Positions 1 to 31,052 of a DNA stretch of 64,000 nt are shown here, one piece after another. The translations under genes and the position numbers were made by a program. How positions within the stretch are numbered: position 1 is the first letter of the stretch; every line of letters begins with the position of its first letter. The notes under the pieces were generated by a model. It did not search any database and had not been told where the DNA came from. It saw only the letters and a program-made list of their open reading frames with translations. This DNA is from Apostichopus japonicus (taxonomy: Eukaryota; Echinodermata; Holothuroidea; Aspidochirotida; Stichopodidae): NCBI RefSeq assembly GCF_037975245.1, contig NC_092562.1:20595054-20659053 (forward strand). The letters run 5' to 3'.

Positions 1-104
1 GAATGATATATCAAATAGCAACTATATGCAGTGTACGTCTTATTCAACTTACACATATTTCTGGGCTCACAGTACAATTTCACACATTTACTTTTTTAAT
101 ATAG

Positions 105-229
105 CCCTGGATGCCGCTGGACCTTCTTTCGAGAAGACCGGAAAAGGCTGTAGACTTGATAAATCAGACGCTTTATTTGTTGATGCCATTCATACAGATT
201 CTGTAAACGGGGCAGGAATATCGCAACCG
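105..229 (+). CDS. Lipase exon with catalytic Asp loop
   Basis: The exon starts after a TTTTTTAATATAG acceptor with two bases completing an upstream codon. It reads (A)[12 protein letters not shown]..., then [17 protein letters not shown], and ends ISQP before GTAAGA. LDAAGP matches the catalytic-acid loop of pancreatic lipases. The exon ends in phase 0, fitting the next exon. Confidence 0.87.
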
Positions 230-1560
230 GTAAGATAATATATCACTGTTGTTATACCTTATAGGTTAAATAATTGTCCAATATAGTTGGCTCTTGCATT
301 CACAACCATGCAAGTTTAACATCTGAACATTTTTCAATCTTCACATGAACTTTACCTTATACCCTTGCCACGGCTTTGACGCCAGTGAGCTGTAACGTTA
401 TAGGTTCAACGTGGATAGTTCGATGTGTAACGAGATTGCTTGGAGGAGACAGTATATGGACAGATTCAGTTCCTTCCATTAGAGATATGGAAAGATGACC
501 AAGTTCCACCGATGTTTGTCCGCCGCTTCTTACGATATCAATGTTATTGTGAGTCTTAGCCTACCGTATACTACAACGGATATCCTACACTACATATGAA
601 CTACCTTTCAACGTTGTGGATATAATCTCTTCTTAGCAAAGGACCTACTCCAACACGATTAAACATGCCCGCCCATATAGTCAAAGTGGACTCTACTGCC
701 TGCCTGACACTCCACATACTTTTAGTATACATACTAACGCCAACAATAATGACCTTTATCATGTCATTCCGTATACGACTTCATTAAATAAAAATATATT
801 CAAATTCCCCGCCCTTATCCCGTTGTGTGTCGCCATATTGGAGGAGAGGGAGGCAGACAATCAGCTGTTTACTACGTCGTACATGCACCTGAGAGAGTTT
901 GTGAAATGCGTTGCCAACTTAAATAATATTTACACAATTAATTTTTACCCAACTTGTAAGACTTTGGAATATTGATAAAAAACGTTAAAATACCTTCAAA
1001 GCTCAAGCTAATGTAAAATGTTTATCTAATTTTGAATGATAGTTGTATACGTACGCTAAATATCGTTTATAAATTAAATTTCCCTACGCTACTTGATCTC
1101 TCTATATTCTTGGCGGGGCATGAAAGCTGGAAGTTGAACGTTCCGTCTCTCGAATGTGGAGGGATGTGGGATGATGATGCAAAGTTTGATAGGGAAGGGT
1201 CAACTCTGATTAACTCTACACACTGGAGATCGATACCCATTGACAAGCAGCATGATCTCAACGTAATGAAGAGAAAGGCCACAGATGTAGCACCTGAAGA
1301 GTTTACTCCAAAGGCTTTAAGGGTTTAATTTGAAGTCCCATGAGGAAGCAAGACTTCTTTGATCTCTTTAAACGATTGAAGTCATGACAAACGGACTCGT
1401 GTTACACACATGCAGGGTTTATTTGTATTGTCTAACTTATGTCTGTTTTCTCCTTGGTTTTCCTGTTTACTATTATTATTATGAACTTTTCTTTGTTTAC
1501 TGCAGTGCATGCACTATTCGTTCATTCGTTCACTCGTTCTTTCAATCGCTCGCTCGCTCG

Positions 1561-1653
<93 letters not shown>

Positions 1654-1972
1654 GTTCAAAGTATCTCTTTCGAGATCCGGCTTTAGGAATCACAAATGAT
1701 TTTCGAGTTGGTTAGCATCTTGTTTGATCTCTAGAGTAAGGCAAAATATGTCACCAAAAACAGAACTAGTATTGTTCGATACAGGTGACAAACGCCTACA
1801 GTGGAATTACGATCTTCCTTACCGGTTTCGAACCTGTGGACATACAATCAGCGTCCATAGCCTAGTGGTTAGGGTGTCCGCGTACAGAGCGGGAGGCCCG
1901 TGGTTCGAATCCCGGTGGAGGCTGAAAGTTTTTTCACTGTTCTTGATTTTCCAACTCATTACGATTTTCATT

Positions 1973-2022
<50 letters not shown>

Positions 2023-2023
2023 C

Positions 2024-2091
<68 letters not shown>

Positions 2092-3372
2092 TGTGTTGTC
2101 TTGTACAATAGGTTCACTTCAACCACAGTACTTACACTATATGGACATATATCATTCTAAAAGCCTATACATTAACATACGATACCTTTCAAGTTATCTT
2201 GCACATCTGGTGAGCCTTTTGGCGTTCCATCAGTAATGCACCGCAGTGGTATTAAACTGTTTTGCATGTCGATGTTGTATTTGAGAGAGTTTATCATCCC
2301 ACCAGGACAGGTATGGCCAGTGGTGATCACATTCATGGACATACTACATGACAGAGGGGTGGGTAGGTGCATATGTCGACATATTATATTACAGAGGGGT
2401 GGGGTGGGTGCATACGTGGACATGACAGAGCGGTGGGGTAGTTGCATACGTGGACATACTACAGGACAGAGGGGTGGGGTGGGTGGGGCGGCAGGGGGCA
2501 TTTTCGTTGTAATAAACCAATGACAACGACAAAGCTAGAGCAATTATAGTTTGCATCGTTGAAACCATATTTCATCAAATCACCTTCTGCATGCATATCC
2601 CAACCTCTGTATTTTCCACCTGCACTTCCCACCCAAACCACCGACGATATAACTCAATAGGATATATACCATACTTTTACGTTTGTATTTTGATTCGTTC
2701 CCGTTAATTTAATATATCTGAACTTTCCTTCTTATGAGTCATGTATTGTAATTGAACATAGATCGATTCCCTGATCTTTTGTCAAACGTTCCTCACCTCT
2801 ATTTGATGAATATTAAACAACGGTCGTAGAAATGAATGAATTATATTATATATCTTTAATCTGATTCCGGACGGAACTAGTATATGAATTATCAATTTTA
2901 TTTTAAATATTCGTAAATGTGTATTTATTTCATCTATTATTTATTAACTTATTTATTAATTTATTTGTTCCCATTTTAGATTGGTCATCGTGATTTTTAT
3001 CCAAACGGAGGTCACAGTCAGCCCGGTTGCGAGTGGTGGCAGTTTGTTTGTGACCACGCACGCGCAAACGAGTATTTCATCGAAAGTGTTCTGAATCGGA
3101 ATTGTGGTTTCCGCGGCGTCTCGTGCGAGAGCGAGGAAGCATTTGCTAATGGTACATGTGGGCCTACTGACGGTGGCGATATTACTTGCCCACGCATGGG
3201 TTATTACAGTAATACAAGACAGGAATCTCTGGGTAAATTTATTCTCTACACAGAAAGTACTTTCCCCTTCTGTGCCAAGAGGAGACGTTATGATAGATTA
3301 TACAGAAAATGGAGAGGCGATCCTGACGACGAGAATATATACCGTCTGGCCGATGATACATCACGGCGGTGA
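105..3372 (+). CDS. Pancreatic-lipase-family secreted lipase, 3' part (two exons; gene truncated by window edge)
   Basis: Extracellular lipase or phospholipase A1 of the alpha/beta-hydrolase pancreatic-lipase family, which hydrolyses glycerolipid esters. Exons 105-229 and 2980-3372 join in phase (acceptor at 104, donor at 230, acceptor at 2979, stop TGA 3370-3372). Exon 105-229 encodes LDAAGP, the family's catalytic-Asp loop (GLDPAGP in vertebrates), then the conserved [11 protein letters not shown]. Exon 2980-3372 encodes [10 protein letters not shown] and [10 protein letters not shown], where the His is the family's catalytic His, followed by Cys-rich segments up to FPFC. The nucleophile exon (GHSLG) must lie left of position 1. 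The protein ends about 30 residues after the last Cys in a basic/acidic tail, with no room for a PLAT domain, so it resembles PLAT-less lipases or PLA1. The 2.75-kb intron holds a SINE and long (TA)n tracts. Family assignment is firm; substrate class is unknown. Confidence 0.88.
1032..1328 (+). other. Unassigned 98-codon ORF inside the lipase intron
   Basis: An ATG-to-stop frame of ordinary amino-acid composition, without low-complexity sequence. It has no motif I recognise and no good splice sites tying it to the lipase exons. It could be a fragment of a mobile element, a small gene, or chance. Nothing supports expression. Confidence 0.15.
1562..1649. repeat. (TA)n microsatellite
   Basis: About 88 bp of uninterrupted TA dinucleotide, directly upstream of a SINE copy that begins at about 1650. 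It is self-complementary and prone to cruciform extrusion. Confidence 0.97.
1650..1970 (+). mobile_element. tRNA-derived SINE, family A, copy 1
   Basis: This copy shares a sequence of about 310 bp with 18161-18483 and, from its middle onward, with 55825-56078. The tRNA-like part is 1851-1922: A-box-like TAGCCTAGTGGTTAGG, B box GGTTCGAATCC, an intact T-arm, and an acceptor stem pairing at 6 of 7 positions. Unusually, about 200 bp of shared sequence lies upstream of the tRNA-like part. The 3' side is a short unique tail running straight into (TA)n at 1971. It lies in the lipase intron. Confidence 0.8.
1971..2090. repeat. (TA)n with TG/CA interruptions
   Basis: Imperfect TA repeat forming the 3' tail of SINE family A copy 1; interruptions are TATG/CATA variants. 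Confidence 0.95.
2335..2490 (+). repeat. Diverged tandem repeat, unit about 40-55 bp
   Basis: About four imperfect copies of a unit built from GGACATACTAC, ACAGAGGGGTGGGGTGGG and TGCATACGTGGACAT. Noncoding; lies in the lipase intron. Confidence 0.7.
2980..3372 (+). CDS. Lipase terminal exon with catalytic His
   Basis: 131 codons including the stop, after acceptor CCCATTTTAG. It contains [11 protein letters not shown], the His-containing [10 protein letters not shown] motif, seven Cys in all (three of them before position 3180 of the window), and a charged tail (KRRR ... DPDDE). The internal ATG at 3104 is in a different frame from this exon, so ORF finders miss the real reading frame. Confidence 0.88.
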   Translation: MGHRDFYPNGGHSQPGCEWWQFVCDHARANEYFIESVLNRNCGFRGVSCESEEAFANGTCGPTDGGDITCPRMGYYSNTRQESLGKFILYTESTFPFCAKRRRYDRLYRKWRGDPDDENIYRLADDTSRR

Positions 3373-3959
3373 AATCTGCTCATCAATTTGAAAAGTTGCA
3401 ATATATTATGATGAAAGCGCGCGCTATCGTGCGTAACGAAATTTTAATATGAACGAGGATTTGAAGTTCACGAAGGGAAAACAAGGTCAAGTGAAATACA
3501 ATTTTTTTGAGGGGGAGAAAAGAAGGAAGGTGTGAAGTGACCCAATGGTATCACAGTTTCATCTCAAGGACATGTGAGCTGGCGATAATGGGGTATTTAA
3601 TTGTATGTAGAATTTTGCCATTTAAAATGTGTATGTATATACGGCATAAACTTGAATTTACTCAAATAGGAGCAAAAATCTAATTTTTGCTTATTAAGTC
3701 GGCAAAATTCAATATTTTGTTTTATTATCTCTGATTAGTTTCATCGACGAACGAGTGTATACCTATTAGAAATGTTTGTATTGGAAATTAAAAATTAGGC
3801 TTCGATATTTGTAATATCCGTCTATATGTATATGAAATCAGACAACATTTATAAAATGAATTCCTAATATGAAGCAACACGCCGCGCCATCATACTTTTC
3901 CAATATATACCAAAAGAGGTAAACACATCTGAGCTGATGCATGTGTATATGGCTACTGC

Positions 3960-3961
<2 letters not shown>

Positions 3962-4049
<88 letters not shown>
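3962..4049. repeat. (TA)n microsatellite
   Basis: About 88 bp of uninterrupted TA repeat downstream of the lipase gene. Confidence 0.97.
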
Positions 4050-4052
<3 letters not shown>

Positions 4053-5751
4053 TAAATTTTCTCGGCTCTTGTAACTTGGCAATAAATCGTACCGCTGTCT
4101 AGCTCACACTCCATATACATCGGCATTAACGTCCCTTTCTGTCTGATGGACGCCAGCTCCATTTTATTTCAGGGGGTATATTTGAAGAAAGGACTAAAAC
4201 GCAATAGGACACCAAAATAATGTACTTTTGAAATTTGAAAGAGTCATTGAATGGGGGGGGGGGTAAAATATATTTTCTTACTGATGTACTCTTTGACTTA
4301 GATCGATTCAATATTCTCGGTACTTGAGTTCAAGTAAATTTCAAACGTTCAACGAATTCAAGTTGATAACCTTTTGTGCTAATATATAGTTTCATTCATG
4401 TTTAACATCTTTACCGGCCATTTGGGGGAGGGGGGGGGGGTATGCATTCTCCTAAAAAATGTGTCATATAACTGAAGTCTTCCAATCAGTCTTTTCATAG
4501 TCCAAAAAAATGGAAAAAATGTTTAAAAAAAATCATATTGAGCGCCAGTTATTATTCAATAGTAAGTTCAGCTTTTAACTTAATCATAATTGGAATGCTC
4601 CTTTAAGGCTAAATTGTTGTTGATGACGTCAGTTCCTCAGTGCTGGGATAAATGTTAATCCAATTTTGTTTCATAAATTCTAATAATTCAACCAAGACTT
4701 GTTCTTGTAAATTCATATAAAGAACAGTCAACACCATTCGTTATTGCATGGCATACTTTTAATGCTCTGTAAACATGTTATTATCAAGTCATTGACTTCT
4801 CATATTTTTCCTACTGAGTTTTGTGTTGCATCTAAGGAAGTGACCATAATGGTCTGTTTGTTAAACTGAGTAGTCCAGTCACTTTCATTGATAATTGATT
4901 TGTGACAAATTTACATGTGCTTAAAAATGACCGATACTGATTTCAGTATTATTTAGCGGTCTGTAATATATATCAAATTAATTGTGTTCCTATAAGGTCA
5001 TCCTTCAACAAGAAATATAAAGTGAAATTCTTATGTTCAAAACTTTGAGGTCAATTTCGTAAATTATGCTTCTTGCCAGGAAACTAAGAAATATGATGTA
5101 TATTTCAGCATTTGAATATATTCTCCCTTTCTTCATGTGTGAGATATCGGTAATTATGTCTGCCTTATGTTCATCTAGGTATATACGTTAGTCTATTTAT
5201 ATATATGTTTATCTATCCCACATTTCTTTTATGTCTAATTGTCTGTCCTTATCGATTGTCTGTCTGTCTGTATGTTTGTCCTTATCAATTTACAACCGTC
5301 CACGTGTCTGTCCGTCTGTTGTCTCTATGTCAGTGTATCTGTCTGTCTGCTCAGTGAGCGCCTTGCCAAAGATCTTTCGTTAATAGTTTGCATGTTTCAA
5401 GAAAAGTAGGCCTATATATATAGGTTTTGTTTTTAAGGTAAAGGGTCCAGCATATATGTGGTCCTTGCACTTTATTACATGTATATTACATGTATGTTAT
5501 TTGTTTATTACATGTATATTACATGTAACTTCTACAGGGTTTTAAAAAAAAAACGTGTTTGTTTGATTATACTTAGCTTCATTATTTGCTGCATTGAGGT
5601 TTCGTTTATGTAGGATAAAACAAGTTATTTATATATTTTTTATTACGTAATATAGTAACTTATTAAACGTTGTACATAACAAAATTGATCGGTAATCTTC
5701 ATTTCGAATTGTGTTAAAAAAGGGACATGGTCAATGCTAGTAGACCAGTAC

Positions 5752-5809
5752 AAACACACACACACACACCCACACACGCACACACACACACACATACACA
5801 CATGTGCAC

Positions 5810-5855
<46 letters not shown>
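5752..5855. repeat. Compound (CA)n-(TA)n microsatellite
   Basis: A CA-rich tract (5752-5810, with CC and CG interruptions) followed by pure (TA)n from 5813 to 5855. Confidence 0.95.
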
Positions 5856-5858
<3 letters not shown>

Positions 5859-5989
5859 AATTGAAATACAAATACGCTTAAAACATGCCCACAGAAAGAC
5901 CACGGAGGAAAAATGAGATTATGCTTGATCTCGTGAGATTAGTTTAGCTACGACCCTTCCGCATCCTCATCACCACAGTTAAGTGTTAC

Positions 5990-6017
5990 CAGGGAGTTGT
6001 TCCATAACAACTCCCTG
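5990..6017. mobile_element. Micro-hairpin insertion, copy 1 (28 bp) with 7-bp target duplication
   Basis: Perfect arms CAGGGAGTTGTT and AACAACTCCCTG around loop CCAT. It is flanked on both sides by GTGTTAC (5983-5989 and 6018-6024). Another copy at 29547 is its exact reverse complement, and a shorter relative lies at 30091. Direct repeats outside perfect inverted ends are what a cut-and-paste transposon leaves, but the element is far smaller than any autonomous one. Confidence 0.65.
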
Positions 6018-6362
6018 GTGTTACCACAAACAGTTGTCTTAGCTTCATGTCTAAGAATCAGAAGCTGAGTCAAACCGCTACCGGGAAGTGACCATTTTCA
6101 GAGGATGAAGCGGAATTATAGAGGGTAGTCAAAATGGGTTATTGTACGGAAGAACTCTGACCAGAATAAGAACAGGGTTTATTAAAATGTTATCTTCTGA
6201 CCTGGTTTCTACTCTTCAGATATATAGACAAGATAGATCAACAAAATAACGTTAATATAGGTAAGGAGAGCAATTGTTTTTTTTTTATTCGTGAAACCGA
6301 CACACCGACACGTTTCTGTCTAGTTTGGTTTCAAAGAAACATGGAAATGATTTTTTTTTGGT

Positions 6363-6377
6363 GGGTGGGTGGGTGGG
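6363..6377 (+). other. G-quadruplex motif with single-base loops
   Basis: Four GGG runs separated by single T, the sequence class that forms the most stable parallel quadruplexes, followed by further G runs to about 6400. No function is evident; it is intergenic. Confidence 0.6.
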
Positions 6378-7606
6378 TCTGGGAGGGGGGTGGGGAAGGG
6401 TATATCGCCATGTTCTAAAACCATATCTCCGTGTAGTCGTGGGGTTGTTCTTTAAGTCATGTAACTGATGTATACGTGGATGTTACTTCAGTCATGTAAA
6501 CATGGACTTTGCTGATGCATGCTGCTGCTACAAAATGATATGTACATAATGTTCATTCATGATGGATCAGTTTGATAAAAATTGATAAACAACACTGTTT
6601 CTCAATTGTACTTTTGGTGAGCATGCACCGTCGAAATCAATTGCTGCCGAAGTATGATGATATTCGGATAGATATGTACATATACATATGTGAATTGCCA
6701 TGTGCTATGTGGTAGTGTGTGTGACAATATAAATAATCAGTAACACATCTAAGTTATATACCAGCAACGTGTCATTGTTTACACCAGAAACATATATTTA
6801 CATTACGGACATATACATTTACGCCTCTTTACCTCTTCAAGAGTGACTGACTAATCTGAAATTCCTAAGCTGCCCGCATACCTTCGAAAATATTAAATGT
6901 ATTCCGGGGATTGTGATGTTGATAACGGAGAGACTATATATGAGAGAGGGGTAATATGACCTTCAAAAGAATACAAGCTATCCTATTTTTGTTTTCATTT
7001 GACGTACCCGGAGTATATTTGACCCACCCCAACCATCTTCCTATCCCAACCCCAACCCATACCCCTTCCCTGCTCACTCTCCTCCTTCCCACTCTCGCCC
7101 CCCCCCTCCCCCTCAATCCTTCATCATAATTTGTCCCAAAGATCATTCCAACCTCTATAATTCCTTTTTTTATTCCAAGATTATTCAATAAAAGTAATAT
7201 TTCGGCTATAGTTTTACCGCGAGTCCCCTTGAAGAAAATATCCTCTTGCATAATCAATCAATGATTACCCATTGAGTCAATACAAACTATTTTAGTTGGG
7301 ACAAGGTGTGAGTTTAAACTTCAATCCGATTAAAACAGCCATACAGTTATATCAGCCAAATCTGGCATACATTGTCGCCACTGGTGACTAATAATCAAGT
7401 TAGTTCAAAAGCCAATCCATTCAGTATTGAACACCATTGTCAGCCGTGTTATACACATGTAGTACATGTCACTTGATTAGTACACATCAAGAATGTGTAG
7501 GACAAATAACAACAGTTTATGCACGTTAGGTTAGGAAGGTTCGCTGTTGCTTAATTATTAGAGTACAGTTCTGTTAAAGTTTAATGTGTGTTCGTCTATT
7601 GCAGTC

Positions 7607-28194
<20,588 letters not shown>

Positions 28195-28355
28195 AATTAT
28201 ACATTCTTTTTTAACGATTTATTATTGTTTTATAGTTTGGTTCTCAGAGGAAGGATAAAAACAAATTCGGAAGACAGTACTTTTTTTCGTGATTAGTAAG
28301 GATCACATATGGGAACAATATATAACCTTAACTTAAAGAAAACAATGTTTTATGT

Positions 28356-28361
28356 AATAAA
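28356..28361 (+). terminator. Poly(A) signal AATAAA of the VCBS gene
   Basis: Canonical hexamer 162 bp after the stop codon at 28192-28194, the first on the plus strand; a TG/T-rich stretch follows. Confidence 0.6.
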
Positions 28362-29546
28362 GTATGACCTGTGTATGTATTTTAATGGTTACATAACGCA
28401 TTGTGGCTAAGATCAAGTGATCACGTGTAAACAGTACACGGTAGATAGCTCGTCAATATTTAATCTGACTATATGTATATTGTCTGTTTCCCTGTCCAAG
28501 GGAGTCATGATACTCACTTGACGTAACATCGCCATGATCAGATATTGTTACAGTCTCAAGATAACGGGACTGAGATTGAGAGTGGATTCAGTTGTTTGAT
28601 TTTCGTGCCCAGGCTATATTTTAAAGTTAAAACTACAGTATGAAAAGTTTCCCCCAAAAATAAATGAGGACATTATTGAAGAACTTAGCATGCATAGACT
28701 CCGGATGTGTGAACTAAGTAATTCACTTTGGCTTCGGCTTTGATTACAACAATTATGTATGCTGCCATGTTGGACGAATGTAATTACCGACTTTGCGATC
28801 CGCGTTATAGTCATTGCCGACTTTACAATCCTCGGATCCCCTCACAATATTGCAACGTCAGCAAACAACAAAAAGCACTGTTATGTGTATCTCAACAAAG
28901 TTTCATCGGTAATTTTTTATGAATTCTCCATGAAAGCAGTGGTCACCCTATTTAGCTAACCTCTAAACACTTGTTAGTTTTCCTGATATCGTGTAACTAA
29001 AAACAATAGGTAATATCCAATATCTTGTTTTGCTTTGAATATGCTATTGACATTACGTGATGTTAAAGTATATCACAACGAATGAATATTGAAATGAAAG
29101 TGATAGAAATGTTTGAAAAGGAAACAGATAATTCGAAGGTGTCCCCCACCCCCCAGCCCCAAAGGACCTCTCGCGATGTCGATCAGGGGGTAAACTCCTT
29201 TAGTAGGCCTATTAGAAGTTGTCACCAAACCAAACTACATCATGCAATTTAGTTATGCAGAAAGAAAGATCAGTCGAATATAATACCCGACCAAGTATAT
29301 GCACGTTCTTGAAACGGAAGGTTGTTTGCTCTATTTTTGGCATGTTAAGTGACAAGTAAGGGTGTGTTCACAATGATGTCATATAGTCTTAATGTCCAGC
29401 GTGTGATTCCCGGTAGGATATATCTGTTTTCGTTTTAAGTCACGTTGCGACTGCATTATATAGCTTTTAGAAGTAACAGCAACTTAAAAACGTGTTTTCT
29501 TATATCATCGTTGTCTATACAGTCCCAATCAAGTTTTCCCTTGAAC

Positions 29547-29574
29547 CAGGGAGTTGTTATGGAACAACTCCCTG
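29547..29574. mobile_element. Micro-hairpin insertion, copy 2 (28 bp) with 7-bp target duplication
   Basis: Arms CAGGGAGTTGTT and AACAACTCCCTG with loop ATGG: the exact reverse complement of the element at 5990. Flanks are CTTGAAC on both sides (29540-29546 and 29575-29581), a target sequence unrelated to copy 1. Confidence 0.65.
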
Positions 29575-30090
29575 CTTGAACTAAAAATAACAGTTACACT
29601 GTAAATACGTCCCGACTTGTTTGTTTCTGATAATGAGTGCTATTTTTAAGCACGCGTGGTGGTCATTAACTTGCCTGTAACCTGTGCCTAAATTAAGAGT
29701 ACTCGCTGGGAGTATCATGCAAAGAGGCGGCTGTTGATTTAGAGGTCACAATTTGCAGAGTCAATTTGTATAAGGAGGGATGTTCTGGACTGCGTGATTT
29801 TCATTTTATATATATTTTTAAATCGGGAAGTATGAGTTGTATAACTGGTTCCATTTTGCCTACAAGAACTTTCGGCGTCCCATAAATTTTACTGAGCTTG
29901 GTTAATCTACAGGCATGGTACACTTACATTTAGAACTTACATAAAGAACTTCAGCCATAATGCCATAAAGTTGGGGAAAAAAATAGATTTTATATCCTTA
30001 AAATACAACAGTGTCTAATCTTTCATAAACCGAACTCTATACGTTTTGAAACTGTCGTGGTTTCTTTTGTAGGCGGCTCTTATGTGTTAT

Positions 30091-30115
30091 CAGGGAGTTG
30101 TTATAACACTCCCTG
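30091..30115. mobile_element. Micro-hairpin insertion, copy 3 (25 bp) with 7-bp target duplication
   Basis: Starts CAGGGAGTTGTTA and ends TAACACTCCCTG, a slightly shortened form with one bulge. Flanks are GTGTTAT on both sides (30084-30090 and 30116-30122). Confidence 0.6.
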
Positions 30116-31041
30116 GTGTTATTAACCGATATACAGGCCACACTGACGCTAACGTTCGATCCACTAATTAGTCAACACATCATAACTTAGGCATTTCCAT
30201 ACCACGTGGTCTTGCATCAAGTTCAAATACTTTACGTCGACTAGGTGAAGAGTATCTTATCTAACCCCTGAAAACATGTCTACCATAAGCCTTGAACTAT
30301 AGGTAAAGCAGACAGATATAGGCTGCATAGGCTAGTACTAACAATAGAATATTGAGGGCCAACACAAGGAACGCCCGTAGCTAGAGTCTAACCTGGGGTC
30401 GTTAACTGTGTTAAAATTGACTAACATATTTGGGGGACGGCGATAATTTAATGCATTTAATTGATATTTGCGCCTATAAGTGTGACAGGTTTGTAGACTG
30501 TAGTACTGAGTAACAACCGAACGAGCAGATATACGCATATAAAAACAGACTACACTAAGACCAATCGAGGGACATATTTTGGATTCGATTAGTCTTGGTA
30601 AAGACGCTTGTCAATTCGTATTGCGGGATAAATTACCATATAGAGGGCGCTTGTCCAGTATATTATCACGTACTAATCAAATGGTAAATCAAATATTAAT
30701 TTATATGGCCTACTGTGTTACAGGGTGTGAAAAACTCGCGCAAAAAGAAACGTATACTGCCGGTAATCTGACCTAGTTTCGAATGAGGTGCAACAGAAGT
30801 GTTAGACACCACCATCGATCCCAGAAAATACACACACAGCTTGCTACCGTCGGTAACTTAGAAACTAGTGAAAGGTCAATACATGCAGCTACGGTCAATA
30901 CCCACAGCACAGTGTACATAGCAGCGATGGACATCTCAGGTCCAGCTAAAGATAACAAGGTATCACGTTTCATTACTGTCTGCATTTTGTAGCGACAAGA
31001 GAAAAACTTCACTTGGAAGCAAACGGAAAGTTAACTTTTTT

Positions 31042-31052
31042 AAGATGGCGGC
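31042..31052 (+). promoter_or_regulatory. Candidate YY1-type element AAGATGGCGGC
   Basis: Matches the AAGATGGCGGC motif often found just downstream of animal transcription starts. It lies 1.9 kb upstream of the first R2 exon with assured coding sequence and opens a 92-codon frame at 31045 that I do not recognise. It could mark the R2 transcription start or be chance. Confidence 0.25.

Larger units (their letters stand above)
3373..7604. other. Intergenic spacer between lipase and VCBS genes
   Basis: No exon-like coding is seen on either strand. It holds a (TA)n tract at 3962, poly-G runs near 4252 and 4425, an adjoining CA/TA microsatellite at 5752-5855, a 28-bp hairpin insertion at 5990 and a G-quadruplex motif at 6363. 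A possible lipase poly(A) signal (ATTAAA) occurs near 3787. The promoter of the next gene probably lies toward the right end, but I cannot place it. Confidence 0.6.

Noticed and set aside
1384-1715. Long frames encoding poly(Tyr-Ile), here and at 1724-2236, 3864-4082, 15509-16023 and 17969-18157
   Set aside because: They are translations of (TA)n microsatellites, open on both strands because the repeat lacks stop codons in those phases.
1851-1922. Functional tRNA gene
   Set aside because: It recurs inside a longer dispersed repeat with tails and loop changes between copies (GTACAGA versus ATATAAA in the anticodon loop), so it is a SINE head.
7586-7606. GTG start at 7586 extending the VCBS protein by seven residues
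   Set aside because: It lies before a good splice acceptor at 7604, and the hydrophobic signal begins at the ATG pair at 7607/7610.
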